From Rhodobacteraceae bacterium HLUCCO18 (GTDB taxonomy: Bacteria; Pseudomonadota; Alphaproteobacteria; Rhodobacterales; Rhodobacteraceae), in NCBI GenBank assembly GCA_001314805.1, contig LJSY01000007.1, forward strand, positions 23,358 through 87,357: a DNA stretch of 64,000 bases, in the 5' to 3' direction. Below the pieces are notes generated by a model. The model saw only the letters and a list, made by a program, of their open reading frames with translations, searched no databases and was not told where the DNA came from. Below are positions 51,201-58,989 of the stretch, piece by piece. Each line of letters opens with the position of its first letter. Positions within the stretch are counted from its first letter, which is position 1. A program made the position numbers and the translations under genes.

Positions 51201-52783
51201 AGCGGGCGATACTGGCTGGACAGAACCGCCGCCGGCGTGTCGTCGCCCATGGAGGCCAGCGCCTCCTTCCCGTCCTCGGCCATGGGGGCGAGGATCTGCT
51301 CCAGCTCCTCGATGGAGTAGCCCGCCGCCACCTGACGGCGACGCAGCTCCGCACCGTCGAACAGCGCTTTCTCGGCTACGCTCTCGGTCTCCTTGGCGAG
51401 GTCGGTGATCTTGCCAACCCAGTCGCCGAAGGGGCGTGCGGCGGCAAGCGCATCCTTGATCTCTGTGTCGTGGAACAGCTTCTGCTCTTCCATGTCCACG
51501 GCGATCATCTGGCCCGGGCCCAGCGCGCCCTTCTCGACGACGGTCGCCTCGTCCACGGGAACCATGCCGGTCTCCGACCCCGCGATCATCAACCCGTCGC
51601 CGGTGACCACGTAACGCATCGGACGCAGCCCGTTCCGGTCGAGCCCCGCGCAGACCCAGCGCCCGTCGGTCATGGCCAGCGCGGCGGGACCGTCCCAGGG
51701 CTCCATCACCGAGTTGCAGTAGGAATACATGTCCTGCCATGCCTGCGGCAGTTCGGTCGCGGTCTGGCTCCAGGCCTCGGGCACCAGCATCGTCTTCGCC
51801 ATCGGCGCGTTGCGGCCGGCGCGCACCAGAACCTCGAACACGGCGTCAAGCGCGGCGCTGTCCGAGGCGCCGCCCGCGATGATCGGTTTGATATCCTCGG
51901 CCATCTCGCCGAAATACGCGGACGACAGGCGGATCTCGTGGGACTTCATCCAGTTGATGTTGCCCTTCAGCGTGTTGATCTCGCCGTTATGGGCAAGCAT
52001 GCGGAAGGGCTGCGCCAGCCACCATTGCGGGAAGGTGTTGGTGGAATAGCGCTGGTGATAGATCGCGAAAGCGCTTTCGAAGCGTTCGTCCATCAGGTCG
52101 GGATAGAACTCGCCAACCTGCTCGGCCAGCATCATGCCCTTGTAGATGATCGACCGGCAGCTGAGCGAACAGAGGTACAGCTCCTTGATGCCGGCGCTCG
52201 CGGCGGCCTTCTCGATGCGGCGGCGGATGACGTAAAGCTCGCGTTCGAAGGTCTCCTCGTCCACGCCCTTGGAGTTCGAGATGATGATCTGCTCGACCTC
52301 GGGCCGGGTCGCGTTGGCCTTTTCGCCCAGGACGGTGACGTTCACCGGAACGTGGCGCCAGCCATAGATGTAGTAGCCCATGCGCAGAACCTCGGATTCC
52401 ACGATGGTCCGGCAGGCCTCCTGCGCGCCGAAATCGGTGCGCGGCAGGAACACCTGGCCCACCGCCATCAGCTCGTTCTTGCGCGGCTCGTGCCCGGTGC
52501 GGACAACCTGATCGTAGAAGAAGGCGGGCGGGATCTGCACATGGATACCCGCGCCGTCGCCGGTCTTGCCATCGGCATCCACGGCACCCCGGTGCCACAC
52601 GGCCTTGAGCGCGTTGATCCCGTTTTCAACGACCTTTCGGCTGGGCTTTCCGTCGATGGACACGACAAGGCCCACCCCGCAGGAGGAATGTTCCTCCGCC
52701 TCGGAATAGAGCCCGTTTTCGGCCATCCACTCGCGCTTCGCGGCCTCGGCGGCGGCCCAGTTGGCGTCATACTCGGTCATCAT
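48242..52783 (-). CDS. gltB: Glutamate synthase large subunit GltB
   Basis: A 1,513-aa NADPH-GOGAT large subunit. A short propeptide precedes the N-terminal nucleophile Cys of the SSCGVGLVV motif, which starts the class II amidotransferase domain. The central and FMN-binding domains follow, with the 3Fe-4S-ligating C..C..C set (QCQSNTCPVGVC) and the C-terminal GXGXG beta-helix (GGVAVILGS). It makes two glutamates from glutamine and 2-oxoglutarate with GltD. The adjacent ATG pair at 52783/52780 is chosen because GGGAGAG precedes it; an ATG four codons upstream overlaps that site. It is last in the gltD operon. Confidence 0.96.
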   Translation of the reverse strand: MMTEYDANWAAAEAAKREWMAENGLYSEAEEHSSCGVGLVVSIDGKPSRKVVENGINALKAVWHRGAVDADGKTGDGAGIHVQIPPAFFYDQVVRTGHEPRKNELMAVGQVFLPRTDFGAQEACRTIVESEVLRMGYYIYGWRHVPVNVTVLGEKANATRPEVEQIIISNSKGVDEETFERELYVIRRRIEKAAASAGIKELYLCSLSCRSIIYKGMMLAEQVGEFYPDLMDERFESAFAIYHQRYSTNTFPQWWLAQPFRMLAHNGEINTLKGNINWMKSHEIRLSSAYFGEMAEDIKPIIAGGASDSAALDAVFEVLVRAGRNAPMAKTMLVPEAWSQTATELPQAWQDMYSYCNSVMEPWDGPAALAMTDGRWVCAGLDRNGLRPMRYVVTGDGLMIAGSETGMVPVDEATVVEKGALGPGQMIAVDMEEQKLFHDTEIKDALAAARPFGDWVGKITDLAKETESVAEKALFDGAELRRRQVAAGYSIEELEQILAPMAEDGKEALASMGDDTPAAVLSSQYRPLSHYFRQNFSQVTNPPIDSLREYRVMSLKTRFGNLKNVLDEDSSQTEILVLDSPFVANAQFEEMVGHFGDSVVTIDCTFDAGGEAGALRRGLDRIRSEAEDAVRSGAGHIILTDQGQGESRVPMPMILATSAVHSWLTRQGLRTFCSLNVRSAECIDPHYFAVLVGCGATTVNAYLAQDSIADRISRGLIDGSLTEAMARYRTAIDQGLLKIMSKMGISVISSYRGGLNFEAVGLSRAMVAEFFPGMISRISGIGVSGLQKKVEEVHARGWLRGQDVLPIGGFYKARRSGEKHAWEAQSMHMLQMACNRASYELWKQYSAKMKSNPPIHLRDLLDIKPLGPAIPIEDVESITAIRKRFVTPGMSLGALSPEAHKTLNVAMNRIGAKSDSGEGGEDPAHFVPEPNGDNPSAKIKQVASGRFGVTAEYLNHCEELEIKVAQGAKPGEGGQLPGMKVTKLIARLRHSTEGVTLISPPPHHDIYSIEDLAQLIYDLKQINPRAKVTVKLVASSGVGTIAAGVAKAKADVILISGHNGGTGASPATSIKYAGLPWEMGLTEAHQVLAMNNLRDRVTLRTDGGLRTGRDIVMAAMMGAEEYGIGTAALIAVGCIMVRQCQSNTCPVGVCTQDESLREKFTGTADKVVNLITFYAQEVRETLASIGARSLDDVIGRADLLTQVSRGAAHLDDLDLNPMLITVDGADRIVYDRYKPRNAVPDTLDAQIVKDAHRFLEDGEKMQLSYAVQNTYRTIGTRTSSHIVQAFGMRNQLQPDHLTVALEGSAGQSLGAFAAPGLKLIVSGDANDYVGKGLSGGIIVVKPPQVSPLRAEDNVIIGNTVLYGATDGYLFAAGRAGERFAVRNSGARVVVEGVGSNGCEYMTGGVAVILGSIGANFGAGMTGGMAYLYDPDGVALTNMNLETLVTVPVTVEHWETQLRGLIAAHARETESQKAKGILQNWDLELRNFVQVCPKEMLDKLAHPISEDMAAIPAE

Positions 52784-52807
52784 GTTCTCTCCCATTCGGG
52801 CCGGGTC

Positions 52808-52866
52808 CGTTTTCCTCTAGGAAAACGTCCCGGAAAACTCGATTTTCCCGGCCCCCTGAAGGGGGC
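52808..52866 (-). promoter_or_regulatory. Three stacked hairpins before gltB
   Basis: In the 88-bp gap between the secreted-protein gene and gltB three hairpins lie in a row: GCCCCCT / AGGGGGC (52851-52866), CCGGAAAA / TTTTCCCGG (52829-52851) and CGTTTTCC / GGAAAACG with a four-base loop (52808-52827). They could adjust the amount of gltB relative to gltD by processing, stability or attenuation. Confidence 0.55.
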
Positions 52867-52871
52867 GTCGA

Positions 52872-53603
52872 TCATCGGCTCACACGCCAGAGCGTGTCAT
52901 CGCCCAGCGCGCTCATCATGTCGCCGCAATCGTAGAGCGGCTGCATGCTGAGGAACCCGGATTCCCCCGGCTCCGCGAATTCCATCGGGCTGTAATTGCC
53001 CTCGAATGTCTCGCCCGAGGGCAGTGTCACGGTTTCCAGCCCACCGAAGAACAGCCCCCAGCCCTCATGCACGAACTGGTTGCCCTCGGTCCGGCGCGGC
53101 CCGTCCGGCGTGCCGTATTCATAGGCGAACTCGGTCACCTGCAGCTCGTGGCCATCCACGGTGACGCTCTCTCCGGTCAGCCGGTCGAACCCGGTATAGT
53201 CGCGCTGGGACGTGCCCGTGGCGGTTTCCTCGCGGATCGAGAACACCATCGTGTCGCGGCCGGTTTCCAACAGTTCGCTCAGGCTGGCCGGGTCCTCTTC
53301 GGGCTCGATCAGCGTATCGGTCCCGCCACCCCGCAGGCTCCACGACCGGAGCCAGCGGAACTCCGCGTCAGTAAAGCTGAGGTAGAAGGCTCCGTCCTGA
53401 TCCAGCGTCGCGCGCCAGTGGGTGCCTTCGGGGTCGGCCTCGCAGCTCCAGTGGTGCGACACGAGGCAGGACCGTGACTGCACCGTCAGGAACGCCGTGC
53501 AGCCCTCGGGCACCTGGAACAGGCGCGGGCCGTCCTGCGCCAGCGCCGGAGCGCCTGGCACCGCAAGGATGGCGACGCACAGAAGGGTTCGCAGCGATGT
53601 CAT
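52872..53603 (-). CDS. Secreted hypothetical protein between gltD and gltB
   Basis: A 243-aa protein with a signal peptide (MTSLRTLLCVAILAV, cleavage near ALAQD), so periplasmic or outer-membrane associated. I do not recognise the family. The mature part has at least four cysteines, three of them within the first 55 residues, many acidic residues and beta-like sequence (EGNYSPMEF). The ATG overlaps the gltD stop (ATGA), so it is co-translated with gltD and is the middle gene of gltD-this-gltB. Nothing in it suggests a direct role in glutamate synthesis. Confidence 0.78.
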   Translation of the reverse strand: MTSLRTLLCVAILAVPGAPALAQDGPRLFQVPEGCTAFLTVQSRSCLVSHHWSCEADPEGTHWRATLDQDGAFYLSFTDAEFRWLRSWSLRGGGTDTLIEPEEDPASLSELLETGRDTMVFSIREETATGTSQRDYTGFDRLTGESVTVDGHELQVTEFAYEYGTPDGPRRTEGNQFVHEGWGLFFGGLETVTLPSGETFEGNYSPMEFAEPGESGFLSMQPLYDCGDMMSALGDDTLWRVSR

Positions 53604-55051
53604 TCCGCCGCCACCCCGGCACCCTGCGCGCCGATGCCCGGAGCCATGACCTTTTCGAGGATTGCCTCCGCCGCCTCGCGCCCGTCGCGGATGGCCCAGA
53701 CAACAAGGCTCGCGCCGCGCACGATGTCGCCCACGGCATAAACACCCGGCAACGCAGTCTCGTGGCTTCGGAAATCGGCCTTGATCGTGCCCCAGCGTGT
53801 CACCTCCAGATCGGGACAGCCCCAGAGCGTCGGCAGGTCCTCGGGCTCGAAACCCAGCGCCTTGATGACAAGATCCGCATCCTCGACATAATCGGCGCCC
53901 TCGATCAGCTCCGGCGCCTGGCGGCCTGTCGCGTCGGGCTGTCCAAGGCGCATCTTCTGCACCATCACGCCCTCGACGGCGTCGCCGGTGAAGCCCTTGG
54001 GCGCGGTGAGCCAGACGAATTCGACGCCCTCCTCCTCGGCATTGGCGACCTCCCGCTGGGAACCGGGCATGTTCGCCCGGTCGCGGCGGTAGAGGCATTT
54101 GACGCTGGTGGCCCCCTGCCGGATGGCGGTGCGGACGCAGTCCATCGCCGTGTCGCCGCCACCGATGACGACCACGCGCTTGCCCCCGGCGTTCAGTTCA
54201 CCGCTCGTGTATTCGGGAACATCGTCGCCGAAGCCGACGCGGTTGGAGGCGGTCAGGTAGTCGATGGCGCGCACGATGCCCGTCGCGCCGACACCGGGCG
54301 CGGGCAAGTCCCGCGACTTGTAGACGCCGGTCGCGATCACGACGAAGTCATGCTTCGCGCGGATCTCGTCGAAACCGATGTCCTCGCCCACGTTGCAGTT
54401 CATCACGAACGCGACGCCGCCATCCTCGAGCTGGGCGTTGCGGCGCATCACGACGTCCTTCTCCAGCTTGAAGCCGGGGATGCCGTAGACCATCAGCCCC
54501 CCCGACCGGTCGTAGCGGTCGTAGACGGTGACCTGCAGGCCCGCGCGGCGCAACATGTCGGCCGCGGCGAGGCCCCCGGGCCCTGCGCCGATGATGCCGA
54601 CCGACTCGGGACGCTCCGATACGGGCCGGATCGGCTGAACCCAGCCTTCGTCCCACGCGGTGTCGGTGATGTATTTCTCGACCGAGCCGATGGTGACCGT
54701 GCCGTGGCCCGACTGCTCGATCACGCAATTGCCCTCGCAAAGCCGGTCCTGCGGACAGATACGGCCGCAGATCTCGGGGAAGGTGTTGGTGGCCTGGCTG
54801 AGCTCGTAGGCCTCGCGCAGGCGACCCTCGGCGGTCAGCTTGAGCCAGTCGGGAATGTTGTTGTGCAGCGGGCAATGGGTCTGGCAATAGGGCACGCCGC
54901 ACTGGCTGCAGCGGCCGGCCTGCTCGGCGGCTTTCTCACGCGCGTATTCGCCGTAGATCTCGTCGAAATCCTCGGTGCGCTGGTCCGCTTCCCGCTTTTC
55001 CGGCATTTCCTTGCCGACGGTCACGAATTTCAACATGGGTTGCTTGGCCAC
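53600..55051 (-). CDS. gltD: Glutamate synthase small subunit GltD
   Basis: A 483-aa FAD/NADPH subunit that passes electrons to GltB. Two N-terminal iron-sulfur cysteine groups are visible (CSQCGVPYCQTHCP near 42 and CGRICPQDRLCEGNC near 90). The FAD motif GAGPGGLAAAD near 152 and the NADPH motif GGGDTAMDC near 292 follow. The start is GTG at 55051 with GGGAGAAG upstream. The stop overlaps the secreted-protein gene. It is the first gene of the operon and is divergent from uppP across 201 bp. Confidence 0.95.
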   Translation of the reverse strand: MAKQPMLKFVTVGKEMPEKREADQRTEDFDEIYGEYAREKAAEQAGRCSQCGVPYCQTHCPLHNNIPDWLKLTAEGRLREAYELSQATNTFPEICGRICPQDRLCEGNCVIEQSGHGTVTIGSVEKYITDTAWDEGWVQPIRPVSERPESVGIIGAGPGGLAAADMLRRAGLQVTVYDRYDRSGGLMVYGIPGFKLEKDVVMRRNAQLEDGGVAFVMNCNVGEDIGFDEIRAKHDFVVIATGVYKSRDLPAPGVGATGIVRAIDYLTASNRVGFGDDVPEYTSGELNAGGKRVVVIGGGDTAMDCVRTAIRQGATSVKCLYRRDRANMPGSQREVANAEEEGVEFVWLTAPKGFTGDAVEGVMVQKMRLGQPDATGRQAPELIEGADYVEDADLVIKALGFEPEDLPTLWGCPDLEVTRWGTIKADFRSHETALPGVYAVGDIVRGASLVVWAIRDGREAAEAILEKVMAPGIGAQGAGVAAE

Positions 55052-55252
55052 GGAACTTCTCCCATTCTCAGACGGTCCGTATATCGAGCGTCGGCCTGGA
55101 TAAAAAGACAGTACTGCTGACCTAATAAGGAATTTTCTTCTCTGCCCACGCCCCGCTCGCCGGCCATACCTGCAGATAAAGGTATCATTCCGGACCTAGT
55201 TCCAAAAAACCCTTGAAAACCATTTCTCTAAAGACAGACCGATTCGCCGTTC

Positions 55253-56074
55253 ATGAGCCTCTTTCATCTCCTCCTCGTTGCCCTGATCCAGGGCATCACC
55301 GAATTCCTGCCGGTCTCCTCTTCCGGGCACCTGATCCTTCTGCCGAATCTCTCGGGATTGCAGGATCAGGGCCAGGTCATCGACGTCGCCGTGCATGTCG
55401 GAACGCTGGGTGCCGTGGTTCTCTATTTCTGGCGTGACGTGAGACTTGGACTGTCGGGCATCCCGCGCATGCTGACGGGCCGGATCGACACGCCCGGATC
55501 GAAGCTTGCCTTCCTGCTGGCCGTCGCCACGGTGCCGGTGATCGTCGCGGGACTGATCCTGCAGGTCACCGGCCTCGCAGACGCCATGCGGAGCGTCACG
55601 GTCATCGGCTGGACCATGCTGATCTTCGGCATCGTCCTTTACTGGGCGGATCAGCGCGGGCCGCAGACCAAGCGCGACGGCGACTGGAGCTTGCGCGACG
55701 CGATCAACATGGGGCTCTGGCAGGCGGTCGCGCTGATCCCCGGCACGTCGCGGTCGGGCATCACGATCACGGCGGGCCGGATGCTGGGCTACGACAGGGA
55801 ATCGGCCGCGCGGCTCGCCATGCTGATGTCGATCCCCACGATCGTCGCCTCCGGTGTCCTTCTGGGGGCCGGGGTCATTGCCGAGGCCGACGTGCAGGCC
55901 GCGCGGGACGGGGCGATCGCGGCGGGCATGGCCTTCGCCGCCGCGCTGGCGGCGCTGGTCCTGATGATGCGGCTTCTGAAAACAGTCAGCTTCACGCCCT
56001 ACGTGATCTACCGCGTGATCCTAGGCGTGATCCTGCTATGGCTGGGATACAGCGGTGCGCTTACGACCGCTTGA
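55253..56074 (+). CDS. uppP: Undecaprenyl-diphosphatase UppP (BacA)
   Basis: A 273-aa integral membrane enzyme that recycles undecaprenyl diphosphate for wall synthesis and confers bacitracin tolerance when overproduced. The two conserved motifs are present: ITEFLPVSSSGHLIL near 16-30 and PGTSRSGITI near 163-172, with about eight hydrophobic helices. It overlaps the convergent NDUFA9-like gene by 14 bases. The ribosome-binding site is weak. Confidence 0.95.
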   Translation: MSLFHLLLVALIQGITEFLPVSSSGHLILLPNLSGLQDQGQVIDVAVHVGTLGAVVLYFWRDVRLGLSGIPRMLTGRIDTPGSKLAFLLAVATVPVIVAGLILQVTGLADAMRSVTVIGWTMLIFGIVLYWADQRGPQTKRDGDWSLRDAINMGLWQAVALIPGTSRSGITITAGRMLGYDRESAARLAMLMSIPTIVASGVLLGAGVIAEADVQAARDGAIAAGMAFAAALAALVLMMRLLKTVSFTPYVIYRVILGVILLWLGYSGALTTA

Positions 56075-57047
56075 GCCTTTTGGCGCTTTCCTTGCTCACG
56101 TTGAACTGGCCGGACGGGCGATAGGGCCAGAGGTAGTCCTCGATCACCAGTTCCATGGCCGTGGGGTGAATCCCGAGGTCATCGAACGTCTTCCGGCCCT
56201 CGGCCACGACATTGTCCTGACGCAGGTTCTTCACCTGGTCCCGGGTCAGAAGCCCGTTGTGGAACAGCCCCAGCGTCACGGACTGCAAAAGGTCGAACGC
56301 CGCGCCCATGATACCTGCGATCCAGAACGGCACGCCCACGATCAAACGGCGGCGGCGGATCACCTTCAGCATCATCTGCATGAGTTCGCGGAAGGTTCGG
56401 ATCTCGGGGCCGCCAAGCTCGTAGATGCCCGGCTGCGCCCGACCGGTGACACCCATGACGGCGGCCTGGGCCACGTCATCGACATAGACCGGCTGAAACC
56501 GGGTGTTTGCGCCGACCACCGGCAGGACCGGGGACATGCGCGTCATCTGCGCGAATCGGTTGAAGAATTCGTCCTCCGGGCCGAACACGATCGACGGACG
56601 CAGGATCACGGCACGCGGAAACGCCTCCAGCACCGCGGCCTCGCCCAGCGCCTTGGTGCGGGCATAGTCGCTGCGGCTGTCCTCATCCGCGCCGATGGCC
56701 GAGATCTGGACAAACGTCTCGGCGCCTTCCTCGGCCGCCAGTTTCGCGATCCGGGCGGCGCCGTGATGCTGCACCAGGCCGAAGGTGTTCTTGCCCCGCG
56801 CGGCGAGGATGCCCACGCAATTGACCACCGCGTCCGCGCCATGGATCGCCGCGCGGACGCTGTCGTCGTCGCGGATATTCGCGAAAATCGGCTCCACCTG
56901 CCCGACGGTGCCGTAGGGGCGCACGAAGATCGCCTCGTTCGGGCGGCGCACGGCCACGCGCACGCGCCAGCCTTCCTTGGCCATGCGACGTGCGATGTAG
57001 CGCCCGACGAAGCCTGATCCGCCGAAAATCGTGACGAGTTTCGTCAT
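56061..57047 (-). CDS. Complex I NDUFA9-subunit-family NAD(P)-binding protein
   Basis: A 328-aa Rossmann/atypical-SDR protein. The nucleotide motif is FGGSGFVGRYIARRM at 8-22. VNCVGIL near 78 and the VFGPEDEFFNRFA stretch near 158 are typical of the NDUFA9 family, which in eukaryotes and some alphaproteobacteria associates with respiratory complex I. Complex I genes are not in this window, so an assembly or accessory role is inferred from family only. The ATG at 57047 matches the start MTKLVTIFGGSG; an upstream in-frame ATG adds 16 residues. Confidence 0.86.
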   Translation of the reverse strand: MTKLVTIFGGSGFVGRYIARRMAKEGWRVRVAVRRPNEAIFVRPYGTVGQVEPIFANIRDDDSVRAAIHGADAVVNCVGILAARGKNTFGLVQHHGAARIAKLAAEEGAETFVQISAIGADEDSRSDYARTKALGEAAVLEAFPRAVILRPSIVFGPEDEFFNRFAQMTRMSPVLPVVGANTRFQPVYVDDVAQAAVMGVTGRAQPGIYELGGPEIRTFRELMQMMLKVIRRRRLIVGVPFWIAGIMGAAFDLLQSVTLGLFHNGLLTRDQVKNLRQDNVVAEGRKTFDDLGIHPTAMELVIEDYLWPYRPSGQFNVSKESAKRLKRS

Positions 57048-57186
57048 GCCCGAGACCCTCCGCAATGAAGCATGGCCGGTGATAGGGGCAGCCATCTGGT
57101 GTCACAAGGCGCAAATCGTCCCAACCGAACCGGCATGGGCCTGCGCCGACTCGAACTTGCGGGGCGTGTGCGTTAGGTATGTTCGA

Positions 57187-58989
57187 ATGACGGTTGTATA
57201 CAGATTCATTGTTCTTTGCGTTCTGTCCCTGAGCGCGAGCCTTGCCGCGACCGCGCAGCAGGTGGAGCTTTCCGCGCCGGGCGCGGAGGAAGAACTTGTC
57301 GCCGCGCTGCGCGCGAACTCCCTCCTGCTGCGCGATAACGAGGAAACGGTGCCCACGTCGCAGGACATCGTCGCGAGCGCGCGCGCGGACTATCGCAGGC
57401 TCATGGCCACGCTTTATCAGTACGGGCATTTCTCGCCTGTCGTGCGGATCACGCTGGACGGGCGCGAGGCCGCGAACCTGTCGCCCTTCGCCGTTCCCGA
57501 CCGGATCGGACGGATCGAGATCAGCGTGGACACCGGACCGGAATACACCTTCGGCTCGGCCGAGATCGGGCCGCTGGCCGGGAACACGCAATTGCCCGAG
57601 GCGTTCCAGCCGGGCGGAGCCGCAACGACACCCGTACTGCAGGAGGCCACGCGTGTCGCTCTCGAGCGCTGGCGGGAACAGGGGCGCGCGATCGCGGAAG
57701 TCTCGGACCAGCGCATCACCGCACGCCATGGCGATGCGACACTCGATGCCGCCATCACGATCACGCCGGGGCCTGTCGTCAGCTTCGGTCAGCTGATCCC
57801 CCGGGGGCAGAGCCGGATGCGTGCCGAGCGGATCATAGAGATCGCGGGCCTGCCGGAAGGGGTCACCTATTCGCCGGCACTGCTGGACAGGGCGACGGAA
57901 CGGCTGCGCGACACCGGGGTCTTTTCCGCGGTCGCGCTGGGCGAACAGCCGCTTGGGCCGGGCGACACCATGGATATCGTCGCCACGGTGGCCGAATCGC
58001 CGCCGCGCCGCTTCGGCTTCGGGGCCGAGCTGTCGACGGATTCAGGCGCGCGGGTCAGCGCCTTCTGGCTGCACCGGAACCTCTTTGGCGGCGCGGAACG
58101 CCTGCGCCTCGACGGCGAGATCCGCGGCATCGGCGAGGGCGAGCTGTCGGTCGATGAGGTGGACGGGGTCGATGTCATCCTGAACGCGAGGATATCCCGT
58201 CCGGCGACCTTCACGCCCGATACGCTGGCCTATGCGGAGATCGAAGTCGCAGGCCTCGACGAACCGTCGTATCGCCTTGCGGGTATCGGCGTGGAGGCAG
58301 GTGTCGAGCACTGGTTCTCGCCCAAGCTGGAGGGGGCGCTTGGCGTCGGTCTGCGGACGACCCGCTTCGAGGACGCGCGTGGCACGCGGAACACCACCTT
58401 GCTCTTTCTTCCCGGCGAGCTGACCTGGGACAATCGCGACGATGCGCTCAACCCGACCAGCGGCGTCTACATGATCGGGACGGCGAAACCCTTCGTCACG
58501 CTCGACGATGGGGCGGGGGCACGGCTGACCGCGGATGCGCGCGGCTATCTCGGGATCGGGGCGGAGGACCGCACGGTTCTGGCGGCACGGGGGCAACTCG
58601 GCGTGCTCTTCGGCGGCGATGTCGATCTGATCCCGCCCGACGACCTGTTCTACTCGGGCGGGTCCGGGACGGTGCGCGGACAGGACTACCAGTCGCTCGG
58701 CGCGCTGCAGCGGGGTGTGCCCTCCGGCGGGCGCAGCTTCGGCGCGCTGTCGGCCGAGGTGCGTCAGTCGCTGGGCGACAGCAATCTCGGCCTCGTGCTG
58801 TTTGCCGACGCCGGTTACGTGGGATCGGATGCGGGGTTCCGGGACGGCGACTGGCATGCCGGGGCGGGCATCGGCCTGCGCTACGACACACCGTTCGGAC
58901 CGATCCGCGTGGACCTTGCGACACCCGTGCGGCGCGGTGCCGTGGGCGAGGACATCTTCCTCTATATCGGCATCGGGCAGGCGTTCTGA
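57187..58989 (+). CDS. tamA: Translocation and assembly module protein TamA (Omp85/BamA family)
   Basis: A 600-aa outer-membrane protein. The signal peptide ends near ATAQQ. Periplasmic POTRA domains occupy about 20-260, including GPVVSFGQLIPRGQSRMRAERI. The Omp85 surface-antigen barrel follows, with the conserved GGSGTVRGQDYQSLG motif near residue 500 and a C-terminal Phe. With TamB it helps insert outer-membrane proteins and move lipids. The stop overlaps the tamB start (TGATG). The ATG at 57187 gives the signal peptide. Confidence 0.92.
   Translation: MTVVYRFIVLCVLSLSASLAATAQQVELSAPGAEEELVAALRANSLLLRDNEETVPTSQDIVASARADYRRLMATLYQYGHFSPVVRITLDGREAANLSPFAVPDRIGRIEISVDTGPEYTFGSAEIGPLAGNTQLPEAFQPGGAATTPVLQEATRVALERWREQGRAIAEVSDQRITARHGDATLDAAITITPGPVVSFGQLIPRGQSRMRAERIIEIAGLPEGVTYSPALLDRATERLRDTGVFSAVALGEQPLGPGDTMDIVATVAESPPRRFGFGAELSTDSGARVSAFWLHRNLFGGAERLRLDGEIRGIGEGELSVDEVDGVDVILNARISRPATFTPDTLAYAEIEVAGLDEPSYRLAGIGVEAGVEHWFSPKLEGALGVGLRTTRFEDARGTRNTTLLFLPGELTWDNRDDALNPTSGVYMIGTAKPFVTLDDGAGARLTADARGYLGIGAEDRTVLAARGQLGVLFGGDVDLIPPDDLFYSGGSGTVRGQDYQSLGALQRGVPSGGRSFGALSAEVRQSLGDSNLGLVLFADAGYVGSDAGFRDGDWHAGAGIGLRYDTPFGPIRVDLATPVRRGAVGEDIFLYIGIGQAF

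Noticed and set aside
48896..52951. A 1,351-codon open frame antisense to gltB
   Set aside because: High-G+C codon bias of gltB keeps the opposite frame open. The translation is His/Arg/Asp/Val-rich low-complexity sequence with no recognisable motif, whereas gltB is complete and canonical on the other strand.
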